From assembly GCF_900177725.1 (NCBI RefSeq), contig NZ_FXAT01000016.1:1-64000 (forward strand): a DNA stretch of 64,000 nucleotides, given 5' to 3'. This document shows positions 35,622 through 44,778 of this stretch, piece by piece. The notes under the pieces are model-generated. The model searched no databases. It saw only the letters and a program-made list of their open reading frames with translations, and was not told where the DNA came from. A program made the position numbers and the translations under genes. Within the stretch, counting starts at the first letter, position 1; each line of letters opens with the position of its first letter. Source of the DNA: Paraburkholderia susongensis (GTDB taxonomy: Bacteria > Pseudomonadota > Gammaproteobacteria > Burkholderiales > Burkholderiaceae).

Positions 35622-37742
35622 ATGAAGACCTTTTCCGCTTTTGCCGCTTCGAAACCGATCGCTTCCCTTTGGGACGACGCACAGGCTGCGTCGATGTCCG
35701 AACCGGAGCTTTTGCTTTATCGCTCCAACCTGCTGGGAAGCGACCTGCGCATCACCAACTTTGGCGGCGGGAATACCTCGGGCAAGATCGACATGCCAGA
35801 CCCGCTGACCGGGCAGACGGCGAAGGTACTGTGGGTCAAGGGCTCGGGCGGCGACCTCGGCAGCATGAAGATCGACGGCTTCGCGACGCTCTACATGGAC
35901 AAACTGCAGGCGCTCAAGGCGCGTTACCGCGGCCTCGCGTACGAAGACGAGATGGTCGCGATGGCGTCGCATTGCACCTTCAATCTGAATCCGCGCGCCG
36001 CCAGCATCGACACCGCGCTGCATGCCTATATTCCGAAGGCGCACGTCGATCACATGCACCCCGACGCAGTGATCGCCATCGCCGCGAGCGAGCACGGCGA
36101 GCAACTCACACGCGACATCTTCCAGGGCGAACTGGCCTGGGTGCCGTGGCAGCGCCCCGGCTTCGATCTCGGCGTGAAGCTCGGCGATATCACGCGCGAT
36201 CATCCCAACCTCAAGGGCCTCGTGCTGCAGAATCACGGCCTTTTCACCTGGGGCAATACATCGAAGGAGTGTTACGAGAACACCGTGCGCGTGATCGCTC
36301 AGGCCAATGCCTGGCTCGCGGAACGAAGCGACGTGCCGGCCTTCGGCGGCGCGGTGCGCGCGCCGCTCGACCGGCAGGCGCGGCTGCGGGTCGTCGAGCG
36401 GCTCGTGCCTTCGCTGCGCGGCAAGATCAGCGGTGACGGCGCGAGCGGCCAGCGCAAGCAGGGGCATTTCGACGATCGCGCCGAAGTCCTCGAATTCGTG
36501 TGCAGCCAGGACCTCGCACCGTTGGCCGCGCTCGGCACTTCGTGCCCCGATCATTTTCTGCGTACCAAGATCTATCCGCTGGTCCTCGCTTTCGACCCGG
36601 AGCGGGACAACCTCGACGAAGTGATTGACGGTCTCGATGGCACGCTCGAGCAGTACCGTGAGCAATACCGCGCCTACTACGAACGATGCAAGCGCCCGAA
36701 CAGTCCGGCCATGCGCGATCCGAACGCGGTGATCTACCTGATTCCCGGCGTCGGCATGCTGAGTTTTGCGCGCGACAAAACCACGGCTCGCATCGCGAGC
36801 GAGTTTTACATCAACGCGATCAACGTGATGCGCGAAGCACAGCGCGTGGACCGCTACGTCGGCCTGCCCGAGCAGGAGGCCTTCGACATCGAATACTGGC
36901 TGCTGGAAGAAGCCAAGCTCCAGCGCATGCCCAAGCCGAAGAGCCTCGCGGGCCGCATCGCGCTAGTAACCGGCGCGGCCGGCGGCATCGGGCGTGCAAC
37001 CGCCGAGCGCTTCTTGCAGGAAGGGGCCTGCGTGCTGCTGGCGGATATCGACGCAAACGCGTTGGCGCAAGCCGAGGCAAGCCTGAGCGAGCGCTTCGGC
37101 AAGGACGTGGTGGCGAGCGCCGTGACGGACGTCACGAACGAAGTGTCGGTTCAGGCTTCGATGGCCGCGTCGCTCACGCACTTCGGAGGGCTCGATCTGG
37201 TGGTGTCGAACGCCGGCATCGCTTCGTCGGCGCCGGTTGGCGACACCAGCCTCGAACTGTGGAACCGCAACATGGACATTCTCGCCACCGGCTACTTCCT
37301 CGTGGCGCGCGCCGCGTACCGGTTGCTGCAGGAGCAGGGCGTTGGTGGAAGCATCGTGTTCGTGGCGAGCAAGAACGGGCTGGTCGCGTCGGCGGGCGCG
37401 GCTGCGTATTGCACGGCAAAGGCGGCGGAAATTCATCTGGCGCGCTGCCTCGCGCTGGAAGGCGCCGAGCACGGCATTCGCGTCAACGTGGTAAATCCCG
37501 ATGCCGTGATTCGCGGTTCGAAAATCTGGGACGGCAAGTGGAAGGAAGAGCGCGCCGCCACCAACAAGATCGCGACCGACGACATCGAAGACTTCTACCG
37601 CAAGCGCAGCATGCTCAAGCTCAGCGTGTTGCCTGAGGACATCGCCGAAGGCGTGTACTTCTTCGCGAGCGATCTGTCTGCCAAATCGACCGGCAACATT
37701 CTCAACGTCGATGCCGGCAACGCCGGCGCCTTTACCCGGTGA
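35622..37742 (+). CDS. bifunctional class II aldolase / short-chain dehydrogenase
   Basis: A 706-residue fusion. The N-terminal half (about 1-420) is a class II aldolase/adducin domain: TNFGGGNTSGKID, then HVDHMHPDAVIAIAAS (zinc histidines) and VLQNHGLFTWGNT. The C-terminal half (about 440-706) is an SDR: GRIALVTGAAGGIGRATAER (NAD site), VVSNAGIASS, a Ser in VFVASKNG and catalytic Tyr-Lys in AAYCTAKAAE. Proteins of this build act as rhamnulose-1-phosphate aldolase fused to lactaldehyde dehydrogenase in rhizobia. It should split a ketose 1-phosphate into DHAP and an aldehyde which the SDR then oxidises or reduces. I start at the ATG at 35622; a TTG at 35553 lies in the operator region and is less likely. 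Confidence 0.88.
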   Translation: MKTFSAFAASKPIASLWDDAQAASMSEPELLLYRSNLLGSDLRITNFGGGNTSGKIDMPDPLTGQTAKVLWVKGSGGDLGSMKIDGFATLYMDKLQALKARYRGLAYEDEMVAMASHCTFNLNPRAASIDTALHAYIPKAHVDHMHPDAVIAIAASEHGEQLTRDIFQGELAWVPWQRPGFDLGVKLGDITRDHPNLKGLVLQNHGLFTWGNTSKECYENTVRVIAQANAWLAERSDVPAFGGAVRAPLDRQARLRVVERLVPSLRGKISGDGASGQRKQGHFDDRAEVLEFVCSQDLAPLAALGTSCPDHFLRTKIYPLVLAFDPERDNLDEVIDGLDGTLEQYREQYRAYYERCKRPNSPAMRDPNAVIYLIPGVGMLSFARDKTTARIASEFYINAINVMREAQRVDRYVGLPEQEAFDIEYWLLEEAKLQRMPKPKSLAGRIALVTGAAGGIGRATAERFLQEGACVLLADIDANALAQAEASLSERFGKDVVASAVTDVTNEVSVQASMAASLTHFGGLDLVVSNAGIASSAPVGDTSLELWNRNMDILATGYFLVARAAYRLLQEQGVGGSIVFVASKNGLVASAGAAAYCTAKAAEIHLARCLALEGAEHGIRVNVVNPDAVIRGSKIWDGKWKEERAATNKIATDDIEDFYRKRSMLKLSVLPEDIAEGVYFFASDLSAKSTGNILNVDAGNAGAFTR

Positions 37743-37834
37743 GCCACCGGCTGCCGCGCGCGAGCCCTGGCGCGCGGCATGCGATGGACGACGCCCCGCG
37801 TGGCGCTGAATAAAAAACACAATGTGGTGGAGAC

Positions 37835-39325
37835 ATGGACAACGATCACTACCTGCTTCACGCAGCGGGTGTGCAAAAGTCGTTCAACGGCGTGCCCGCG
37901 CTGCTCGACGGCCGGCTTGAACTGCGGCCGGGCACGGTGCACGCGCTATGCGGCGGCAACGGCGCCGGCAAGTCGACCTTCCTGAATATCCTGACCGGCA
38001 TGCTGCGGCGCGACCGCGGCACGATCCGTTGCAAGGGCCAGCCGGTCAATTTCGAATCGCCGGCCGACTCCCTCGCGGCGGGCGTTGCGATGATTAGCCA
38101 GGAACTGAATCCATTACTCGACATGACCGTGGCCGAGAATCTCTATCTCGGCCGTGAACCGATGCGGCTCGGCGGGCTCGTGATCGACTACGCGCGGCTG
38201 TTCGAACGCGCCGCCGCACTCATGGAGTCGCTCGGCTTCGAGATCGACGTGCGCGCGCCGCTGCGGCGCCTGAGCCTCGCCAAGCGCCAGCTCGTCGAAA
38301 TCGCCAAGGCGATCAGCTACGACAGCGAGATTCTGATCATGGACGAGCCGACCTCCGCGATCGGGGAGGCCGAAGCCGCCATTCTGTTCGAAGCGATCCG
38401 CAGACTGACGGCGCGCGGCGTCGGCGTGATCTATGTCTCGCATCGAATGAGCGAGATATTTTCGATCGCAACCGAATACACCATTTTCCGCAACGGCGGC
38501 TTTATCGAATCGGGACGGCTCGCGGACATCGACGCGGCCCATCTGGTGCATGGCATCGTCGGCGAGCGCGTGACGCGAAGCCAGCGCCCCGCCACGCTGC
38601 GCGACGAGCCGGTGATGCTCGAAGCGCGCGGCTATACCCAGCGAAAGCGCTTCACCGGCATCGATCTGCAGGTCAAGCGTGGCGAAATCCTCGGCATTTA
38701 TGGGTTGATGGGCGCGGGCCGCAGCGAATTTCTCAACGCCGTTTTCGGCCTGACACGGCCCGACGAGGGCACGCTGCTGATCGACGGAAAGCCCGTGCGC
38801 ATCGACAAACCCGCTGACGCGCTGAGCAACGGACTCGCGCTCATTACCGAGGACCGCAAGGACACGGGTCTGATCGGCTGCCGCTCCGTGCGCGAAAACA
38901 TTTCGCTTTCCGCCTTGCGCAGCTACTCGAAAGCCGGCTGGATTCGCGCCGAACGTGAGCGCGACGCCCTCGCGAAAATGGTTCGCCAGTTCTCGATCCG
39001 GGCCAGCTCCGGCGAAATCCCGGTGCAGCAGCTTTCGGGAGGCAATCAGCAAAAGGTCATTCTCGCGCGCTTTCTGCTCACGAAACCGCGCGTGCTGCTG
39101 TGCGACGAACCCACTCGCGGCATTGACGAAGGCACCAAGCAGCAGATTTACGAATTTCTCAATAGCTTCGTGGCGCAAGGCCGCTGCGCGATCGTCGTGT
39201 CGTCGGAACTCGACGAAGTCATGCAGGTGAGCGACCGGATCGCCGTGTTCGCGCGCGGCCGGATCAGCGGGACGCTCACGCGCGCCGAGGCGTCACATCA
39301 CGCTTTGACGCATCTGGCGTCGTGA
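37835..39325 (+). CDS. sugar ABC transporter ATP-binding protein (first system)
   Basis: A 496-residue tandem ATPase of the ribose/rhamnose (CUT2) type. First nucleotide domain: Walker A GGNGAGKST (about 45-53), signature region LSLAKRQLVEIAKAI and Walker B ILIMDEPTS. Second domain: degenerate Walker A LMGAGRSEF (about 292-300), signature LSGGNQQKV and Walker B VLLCDEPTRGID. This asymmetry (the second P-loop lacking the GKST core) is normal for the family. GGTGGAGAC precedes the ATG at 37835. It drives the permease at 39363 and binding protein at 40360. Confidence 0.92.
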   Translation: MDNDHYLLHAAGVQKSFNGVPALLDGRLELRPGTVHALCGGNGAGKSTFLNILTGMLRRDRGTIRCKGQPVNFESPADSLAAGVAMISQELNPLLDMTVAENLYLGREPMRLGGLVIDYARLFERAAALMESLGFEIDVRAPLRRLSLAKRQLVEIAKAISYDSEILIMDEPTSAIGEAEAAILFEAIRRLTARGVGVIYVSHRMSEIFSIATEYTIFRNGGFIESGRLADIDAAHLVHGIVGERVTRSQRPATLRDEPVMLEARGYTQRKRFTGIDLQVKRGEILGIYGLMGAGRSEFLNAVFGLTRPDEGTLLIDGKPVRIDKPADALSNGLALITEDRKDTGLIGCRSVRENISLSALRSYSKAGWIRAERERDALAKMVRQFSIRASSGEIPVQQLSGGNQQKVILARFLLTKPRVLLCDEPTRGIDEGTKQQIYEFLNSFVAQGRCAIVVSSELDEVMQVSDRIAVFARGRISGTLTRAEASHHALTHLAS

Positions 39326-39362
39326 GCGCTGCCTGTTCCCGCATTTTCCTGGACAAAACATC

Positions 39363-40322
39363 ATGATGCTTGCTCAAAGCTCCCTCTCGATGAAGCACCT
39401 GTCGCGATATGGCATCGTCGCGGCGTTTGTCGCGATCTGCATCGCCCTGTCGTCGCTGAACCCGTATTTTCTGACCGTCAATAACCTGCTGAATATCCTG
39501 CAGCAGGTGTCGATCAACGGCTTGCTCGCAATCGGCATGACGTTCGTGATTCTCGCTGGCGGTATCGACCTCTCGGTTGGCTCGGTCGTCGCATTCGCCG
39601 GCATGGTCGCTGCTAGCGTCGTTGCGGGCGACACGCCCCATTCTCCGGTTGTGGCGGTTGCCGCGGGCGTCGCAGTCGGTGCGGCGTGCGGCGCGCTCAA
39701 CGGCGTCGTGATCGCGCGCTTTCGCGTGCCCGCGTTCGTCGTCACGCTCGGCATGCTCAGCGTCGCGCGCGGTGCAACGCAGATTTACAACGACGGCATG
39801 CCGATCTCCGGCTTGTCCGACGCGTTCCTGTTTCTCGGCCAGGGGAAAGTGGCCGGCGTGCCCATTCCGGTTCTGATCTTTCTCGGCTTGTTTGCCGCGT
39901 CGTTCGTCGTGCTGCGCTATTCCCGCTTTGGCCGCTACGTCTACGCGGTTGGCGGCAACGAGAAGAGTGCGCGTGCGAGCGGCGTGCCCACCCGCCTGAT
40001 TCTGCTGTCCGTCTACGCGATATGCGGCGCGTGTGCGGGGCTGGCCGGGATCGTGCTCAATGCGCGGACCACGTCGGCGCTCACGCAGGCGGGCGTCGGT
40101 TATGAACTCGACGCGATCGCCGCGGTGGTGATAGGCGGCACGAGTCTTTCGGGCGGCATAGGCGGCGTCGCCGGAACCCTGTTCGGTGTGCTGATCATTG
40201 GCGTGATCAACAACGGGCTGGATCTGATGGGCGTGTCTTCGTATTACCAGCAAGTCATCAAAGGCGCCGTCATCGTGTGTGCGGTTCTACTCGATATCGC
40301 CGCGCGCCGGGAAAGCAACTGA
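39363..40322 (+). CDS. sugar ABC transporter permease (first system)
   Basis: A 319-residue integral membrane protein of the RbsC/AraH family with eight to ten helices. Signature segments are NLLNILQQVSINGLLAIGMT (about 41-60), FVILAGGIDLSVGSVVAFAG (about 61-80) and YAVGGNEKSARASGV (about 197-211), with the cytoplasmic loop that docks on the ATPase. The last helices read GGTSLSGGIGGVAGTLFGVL. It follows the ATPase gene by 37 bases and is followed 37 bases later by its binding protein. Confidence 0.92.
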   Translation: MMLAQSSLSMKHLSRYGIVAAFVAICIALSSLNPYFLTVNNLLNILQQVSINGLLAIGMTFVILAGGIDLSVGSVVAFAGMVAASVVAGDTPHSPVVAVAAGVAVGAACGALNGVVIARFRVPAFVVTLGMLSVARGATQIYNDGMPISGLSDAFLFLGQGKVAGVPIPVLIFLGLFAASFVVLRYSRFGRYVYAVGGNEKSARASGVPTRLILLSVYAICGACAGLAGIVLNARTTSALTQAGVGYELDAIAAVVIGGTSLSGGIGGVAGTLFGVLIIGVINNGLDLMGVSSYYQQVIKGAVIVCAVLLDIAARRESN

Positions 40323-40359
40323 GGCCGAGCCTCGCACAATCTGATAACCAGGAGACGAT

Positions 40360-41361
40360 ATGAAATTCACTAAATGGTTTACATCGGCCGCGCTTGGCGC
40401 AACTTGCGTGGCCGCGTTCGCGCAGTCGGCGCCAGTCAAAACGTGGAAGATCGGCGCGGCTGTGTACGGCCAAAGAAACGAGTATGCCCAACTGTGGGTG
40501 AACGCGATCAAGGATCATCCGGCAGTCAAGAGCGGCCTCGTCAGTCTGACGGTCTTCGACGGCCGCTACGACCACATGACGCAGGACGGTCAGTTCGACA
40601 CGATGATCACGCAGAAATACGATGGCGCGCTCTACATTCCGATTGACTCCATTGCGGGCGGCAATGTGGTGCGCAAGGCGACCGCAGCGGGTCTGCCCGT
40701 GGTCGGATCGAACGGGCCGGTGAAGAGCGACCAGCTGGTCTCGTACATCGGCTCGAACGACGTGCTTGGCGGCCAGCTTGAAGCGACGGCGGTCGTCAAG
40801 CGGCTTGGGGGCAAGGGCAATGTCGTGATTCTCGAGGGACCGGTCGGGCAGATGGGCGCGACCCAGCGCGGCCAGGGCATCGACATGGTGCTCAAGCAGA
40901 ACCCCGGCATCAAGGTGCTGGAACGCAAGACTGCCAACTGGTCGCGCGCCGAAGCACTGACGTTGATGCAGAACTGGATTACGGCGCACCCCGGCCAGAT
41001 CAACGGGGTGATTGCCGAAAACGACGAGATGGCGCTTGGCGCGATTGCCGCGTTGAAGGCCGCAGGCATCGACCCGAAGACGGTCCCGATTGCGGGCATC
41101 GACGGCGTGACCGACGCGATCAAGGCCATTGCGCGCGGTGAGATGGTGTTGACCGAGCGGCAGGACGCCAAGGCACAGGCGCAGGGTGCGCTCGACATTC
41201 TGCTGCGTCACGAGATTGGCCCGAGCTACAAGCCGCAATCGGCGATCTGGCAGCAGTACGCGTCGAGCATGCCGTGGGGCGACGGCGCCGCGAAGCTGTA
41301 CGCGGTGCCATGGACCGAAGTGACGCAAGCGAACGCCGCGCAGTTCGTGGCCGAGCGTTGA
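40360..41361 (+). CDS. sugar ABC transporter substrate-binding protein (first system)
   Basis: A 333-residue periplasmic binding protein of the RbsB-like Peripla_BP_4 family. It has an N-terminal signal peptide (about 1-22, ending AAFAQS) and two alternating alpha/beta lobes: WKIGAAVYGQRNEYAQLWVN, YDGALYIPIDSIAGGNVV, VGSNGPVK, GVIAENDEMALGAIAALK and VPIAGIDGVTDAI. The GVIAENDEMA and GIDG segments are typical of ribose-type binding proteins. Sugar identity cannot be read from sequence. RBS GGAGA lies just before ATG 40360. Confidence 0.9.
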   Translation: MKFTKWFTSAALGATCVAAFAQSAPVKTWKIGAAVYGQRNEYAQLWVNAIKDHPAVKSGLVSLTVFDGRYDHMTQDGQFDTMITQKYDGALYIPIDSIAGGNVVRKATAAGLPVVGSNGPVKSDQLVSYIGSNDVLGGQLEATAVVKRLGGKGNVVILEGPVGQMGATQRGQGIDMVLKQNPGIKVLERKTANWSRAEALTLMQNWITAHPGQINGVIAENDEMALGAIAALKAAGIDPKTVPIAGIDGVTDAIKAIARGEMVLTERQDAKAQAQGALDILLRHEIGPSYKPQSAIWQQYASSMPWGDGAAKLYAVPWTEVTQANAAQFVAER

Positions 41362-41423
41362 GAGGCCATCCTGCTAGCAAGCACCAATCCGTTTTCCATC
41401 TCCTATAGAGAGGTTTTGCTTCC

Positions 41424-42182
41424 ATGCCTGGCTCTTTTCAGCAAGCGTTCGACTTTAGCCACAAGGTTGTCATGGTGACCGGTGGCGCTTCAGGTATCGG
41501 ATTCGCCATTGCCACCCAGTTCGTCGCTCAGGGCGCGAAGGTGGCGTTGATCGATACCAGCGACGACGTGGAGCGCGTTGCGGCGTCGTTTGCAAACGGC
41601 AGCGCGGGTTGGCACGGCGACGTCAGCGACGAGGCGCGCACCGAGACCATCGTGGCGGAGGCGATTGCCCGCTTTGGACACATCGACGTACTGATCAATA
41701 ACGCGGGCGTCGGGCTCATAGAAAAGGCCGAAGCCATGAGCACGGCGCTATGGGACAAGACGATGTCGGTCAATCTCAAGGGCCCGTTCCTTTACAGCCG
41801 CGCGGTCGGTCGCCACATGCTAGGGCGCGGTGCGGGACGTATCGTCAACATGGCGTCGCAGGCGGCGCTCGTGGGGCTCGACAAGCATCTGGCGTATAGC
41901 GCGAGCAAGGCGGCGCTGCTCGGCATGACGCGCGTGCTCGCAGGCGAATGGGGCCCGCACGGCATTACCGTCAACGCCATTTCGCCCACGGTGGTCGAGA
42001 CGGAGCTTGGGCGCCGAGCCTGGGCAGGCGAGGTGGGCGCACAGTTCAAGCGCAAGATTCCCTCGGGGCGCTTTGCCCAGCCTGACGAAATCGCCTATGC
42101 CGCGCTCTACCTCGCCAGTGACGCCGCCGGCATGATCAACGGCGAAAACCTGGTGATCGACGGCGGCTATACCTCGCAATAG
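41424..42182 (+). CDS. SDR family oxidoreductase
   Basis: A 252-residue short-chain dehydrogenase. NAD(P) site VMVTGGASGIGFAIA (about 17-31), a glycine-rich NNAGVGLIEKAE (about 93-104), Ser in IVNMASQAA (about 142) and catalytic Tyr-Lys in YSASKAALLG (about 155). The C-terminal NGENLVIDGGYTSQ is typical. It lies between the two ABC systems on the same strand and probably oxidises a polyol or sugar acid. RBS GAGAGG precedes ATG 41424. Confidence 0.9.
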   Translation: MPGSFQQAFDFSHKVVMVTGGASGIGFAIATQFVAQGAKVALIDTSDDVERVAASFANGSAGWHGDVSDEARTETIVAEAIARFGHIDVLINNAGVGLIEKAEAMSTALWDKTMSVNLKGPFLYSRAVGRHMLGRGAGRIVNMASQAALVGLDKHLAYSASKAALLGMTRVLAGEWGPHGITVNAISPTVVETELGRRAWAGEVGAQFKRKIPSGRFAQPDEIAYAALYLASDAAGMINGENLVIDGGYTSQ

Positions 42183-42254
42183 GGCCACGCAAATCCGGCC
42201 TTCCACGTTGCGCCTCCGTGCGCGATTCAGAACCAGACAAAACTGGAGACAAAC

Positions 42255-43172
42255 ATGAACAAGCTCGTTCGCACTACGCTCGTTGCCGCGGCGCTGGGTT
42301 GCGCCGCAACGGTCCACGCCGAAACGCAAAAGCCGCCCATCAGGATCGGCGTGTCGTTCCAGGAGATGAACAACCCGTACTTCGTCCTGATGAAGCAGAC
42401 CGTCGAGGAAATGGCGGGCACGATCGGCGCCACGGTCGTCGTGACCGACGCGCGGCACGACGTGTCGAAGCAGATGAACGACGTCGAAGACATGCTGCAG
42501 AAAAAGATCGACATTCTGCTGCTGAACCCGACGGACTCGACAGGCGTGCAGTCCGCCGTGCGTGCAGCGAAGAAGGCGGGCGTGATGGTCGTCACCGTGG
42601 ACGCGAACGCCGAGGGCCCGGTCGACTCCTATGTCGGCTCGAAGAATACCGACGCGGGGCGCGTATCCTGCGACTATCTGGCGAAAAGCATTGGCGGCAA
42701 GGGCGACGTGGCGATTCTCGACGGCATTCCCGTCATTCCCATTCTGCAGCGCGTGAAGGGCTGCAAGGAGGCGCTCGCCAAATACCCCGGCATCAAGATC
42801 GTCGCCACGCAAAACGGCAAGCAGGAACGCGCCACCGCTTTGACCGTGACGGAAAACATGCTGGCGGCCAATCCCAACCTCAAGGGCATCTTCAGCGTGA
42901 ACGACGGCGGGGCGATGGGCGCGCTTGCCGCCATCGAGAGCAGCGGCAAGGACGTCAAGCTCACGAGCGTCGACGGCGCGCCGGAAGTAATCAAGGCCAT
43001 GCAGAAGCCCGGCTCGAAACTGGTGGCCACGGCCGCGCAATTCCCGCGTGACGAGATTCGCATTGCAATGGGAATCGCATTGGCGAAGTACTGGGGCGCC
43101 AACGTCCCTTCGAGCGTGCCGGTGGACGTGAAACTCATCGACGCCGCAGGGGCGAAGACCTTCTCCTGGTAA
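42255..43172 (+). CDS. sugar ABC transporter substrate-binding protein (second system)
   Basis: A 305-residue periplasmic sugar-binding protein with a signal peptide (about 1-22, ending HAE). Ribose-binding-type motifs: IGVSFQEMNNPYFVLMKQTV, VVTDARHDVSKQMNDVEDML, IDILLLNPTDSTG, VMVVTVDANA, GIFSVNDGGAMGALAAIE and VKLTSVDGAPEVIKAM. It is more RbsB-like than the first binding protein (40360), so the two systems probably recognise different sugars. A strong hairpin separates it from its ATPase gene. Confidence 0.91.
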   Translation: MNKLVRTTLVAAALGCAATVHAETQKPPIRIGVSFQEMNNPYFVLMKQTVEEMAGTIGATVVVTDARHDVSKQMNDVEDMLQKKIDILLLNPTDSTGVQSAVRAAKKAGVMVVTVDANAEGPVDSYVGSKNTDAGRVSCDYLAKSIGGKGDVAILDGIPVIPILQRVKGCKEALAKYPGIKIVATQNGKQERATALTVTENMLAANPNLKGIFSVNDGGAMGALAAIESSGKDVKLTSVDGAPEVIKAMQKPGSKLVATAAQFPRDEIRIAMGIALAKYWGANVPSSVPVDVKLIDAAGAKTFSW

Positions 43173-43218
43173 GGCGAAGGCCGCACCCGGCAACTTCAGG
43201 CAAGACCCGCGAAGTCGT

Positions 43219-43245
43219 GCTCGCGGCGATATTCTCGCCGCGAGC
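43219..43245 (+). terminator. intra-operon hairpin after binding-protein gene
   Basis: GCTCGCGGCGA (43219-43229) is exactly complementary to TCGCCGCGAGC (43235-43245), with the five-base loop TATTC. It lies between the binding-protein and ATPase genes with no U-run after it. Such hairpins often protect the 3' end of binding-protein mRNA, giving more binding protein than membrane parts. Confidence 0.6.
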
Positions 43246-43266
43246 GACAATCACGAGAACAGCGCG

Positions 43267-44778
43267 ATGAACGACACGAACGAAGTACTGAGGCTCGAAA
43301 AGGTCTCGAAGCGCTTTCCCGGCGTGCAGGCGCTCTCGGGAATCGATCTGTCGATTCGCAGAGGCGAAGTGCATGCGTTGCTTGGCGAGAACGGCGCAGG
43401 CAAATCGACATTGATGAAGATCCTTTGCGGCATCCATCAGGCCGACGAAGGGCGCATCTATATCGAAGGCAGCGAGCGAAAATTCAGCGGTTACAAGGAC
43501 GCGATCGAGGCCGGCGTCGGCATCATCTTCCAGGAGTTCAGCCTCATTCCGTATCTGAGCGCCGTGGAGAACATCTTTCTCGGGCGTTATCGGACCAACG
43601 GCATCGGCTTGATGAGCAAGCGCGCGATGAAGCACGCTGCGCACGAGCTGTTCCAGTCGCTGGGCGTCCAGATCGATCTCGACGTGCCGGTGTGCGAGCT
43701 TTCGGTGGCACAGCAGCAGTTCGTGGAAATCGGCAAGGCGCTCTCGCTCGATGCCCGCATTCTGGTGCTCGACGAGCCCACGGCGACGCTCACCCCGAAC
43801 GAGGCGGAGCATCTGTTCAGGGTGATGCGCGAGCTGCGCGCCAAGGGGGTGGCGATGATCTTCATCTCCCACCATCTTGAAGAGATCTTCGAAATCTGCG
43901 ATCGCATTAGCGTGCTGCGTGACGGCGCGAATGCGGGTTTCGCCGACGTAGCCAGCATAGACGTGGCGGCACTGGTCGAGATGATGGTGGGGCGCAAGAT
44001 CGAAAACAACTTTCCGCCCAAAGCCGTGCGCGGGCCGCATGCGCGCAAGGTGCTCGACGTGTCCGGGATACAGCTCGTGAAGGACGGCCCAGTCAACCGT
44101 TTCGATTTATACGAGGGCGAAATTCTTGGCTTTGCGGGGCTGGTGGGTTCCGGACGCACCGAACTCGCGCTCGGAATGATGGGGGCCGATCCGGTTCACA
44201 GGAAGAACGTGCTTCTGAACGGCAGGGAAGCTTCATTGAAAGACCCGACGCAGGCTCTCGCGAACGGCATTGGCTTGTTGCCGGAGAGTCGCAAGGTTGA
44301 AGGGCTGATTACCGATTTCACGATTCGCTTCAATATTTCGATCAACAACCTCAGGAAGTACGGGAAGCGGGCGTTGATCAGCCGCGCGGCCGAAAAGAAC
44401 TCGGCCCGCGATTTGTGCCAGCGGGTGGGCGTGAAGGCGCCCAGCATCGAGTCGCGCGTCGCAACGCTCTCGGGCGGCAACCAGCAAAAGGTGGTGATCG
44501 CGCGCTGGCTCAATCATCAATGCGACGTGCTGATCTTCGACGAGCCCACACGCGGAATCGACGTCGGCGCCAAAGCGGAGATCTATGAGCTGATGCGCGA
44601 ACTCACGCAGCAGGGCAAGTCGATCATCATGATTTCCAGCGAGCTTCCCGAGATCGTCGGTATGTGCGACCGAGTCTGTGTTTTCTCGCGCGGGTCCATC
44701 GTGACGACCCTTGAAGGCCACTTCATCAATGCTGGCGACATCATGCGCCACGCAACAGCAGGGAACTCCCTATCATGA
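43267..44778 (+). CDS. sugar ABC transporter ATP-binding protein (second system)
   Basis: A 503-residue CUT2 tandem ATPase. First domain: Walker A LLGENGAGKSTLMKILCG (about 40-57), signature LSVAQQQFVEIGKAL, Walker B ILVLDEPTATL. Second domain: degenerate Walker A GLVGSGRTEL (about 293-302), signature LSGGNQQKV, Walker B VLIFDEPTRGID. The stop overlaps the permease start as ATGA, so ATPase and permease are translationally coupled. Confidence 0.92.
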   Translation: MNDTNEVLRLEKVSKRFPGVQALSGIDLSIRRGEVHALLGENGAGKSTLMKILCGIHQADEGRIYIEGSERKFSGYKDAIEAGVGIIFQEFSLIPYLSAVENIFLGRYRTNGIGLMSKRAMKHAAHELFQSLGVQIDLDVPVCELSVAQQQFVEIGKALSLDARILVLDEPTATLTPNEAEHLFRVMRELRAKGVAMIFISHHLEEIFEICDRISVLRDGANAGFADVASIDVAALVEMMVGRKIENNFPPKAVRGPHARKVLDVSGIQLVKDGPVNRFDLYEGEILGFAGLVGSGRTELALGMMGADPVHRKNVLLNGREASLKDPTQALANGIGLLPESRKVEGLITDFTIRFNISINNLRKYGKRALISRAAEKNSARDLCQRVGVKAPSIESRVATLSGGNQQKVVIARWLNHQCDVLIFDEPTRGIDVGAKAEIYELMRELTQQGKSIIMISSELPEIVGMCDRVCVFSRGSIVTTLEGHFINAGDIMRHATAGNSLS

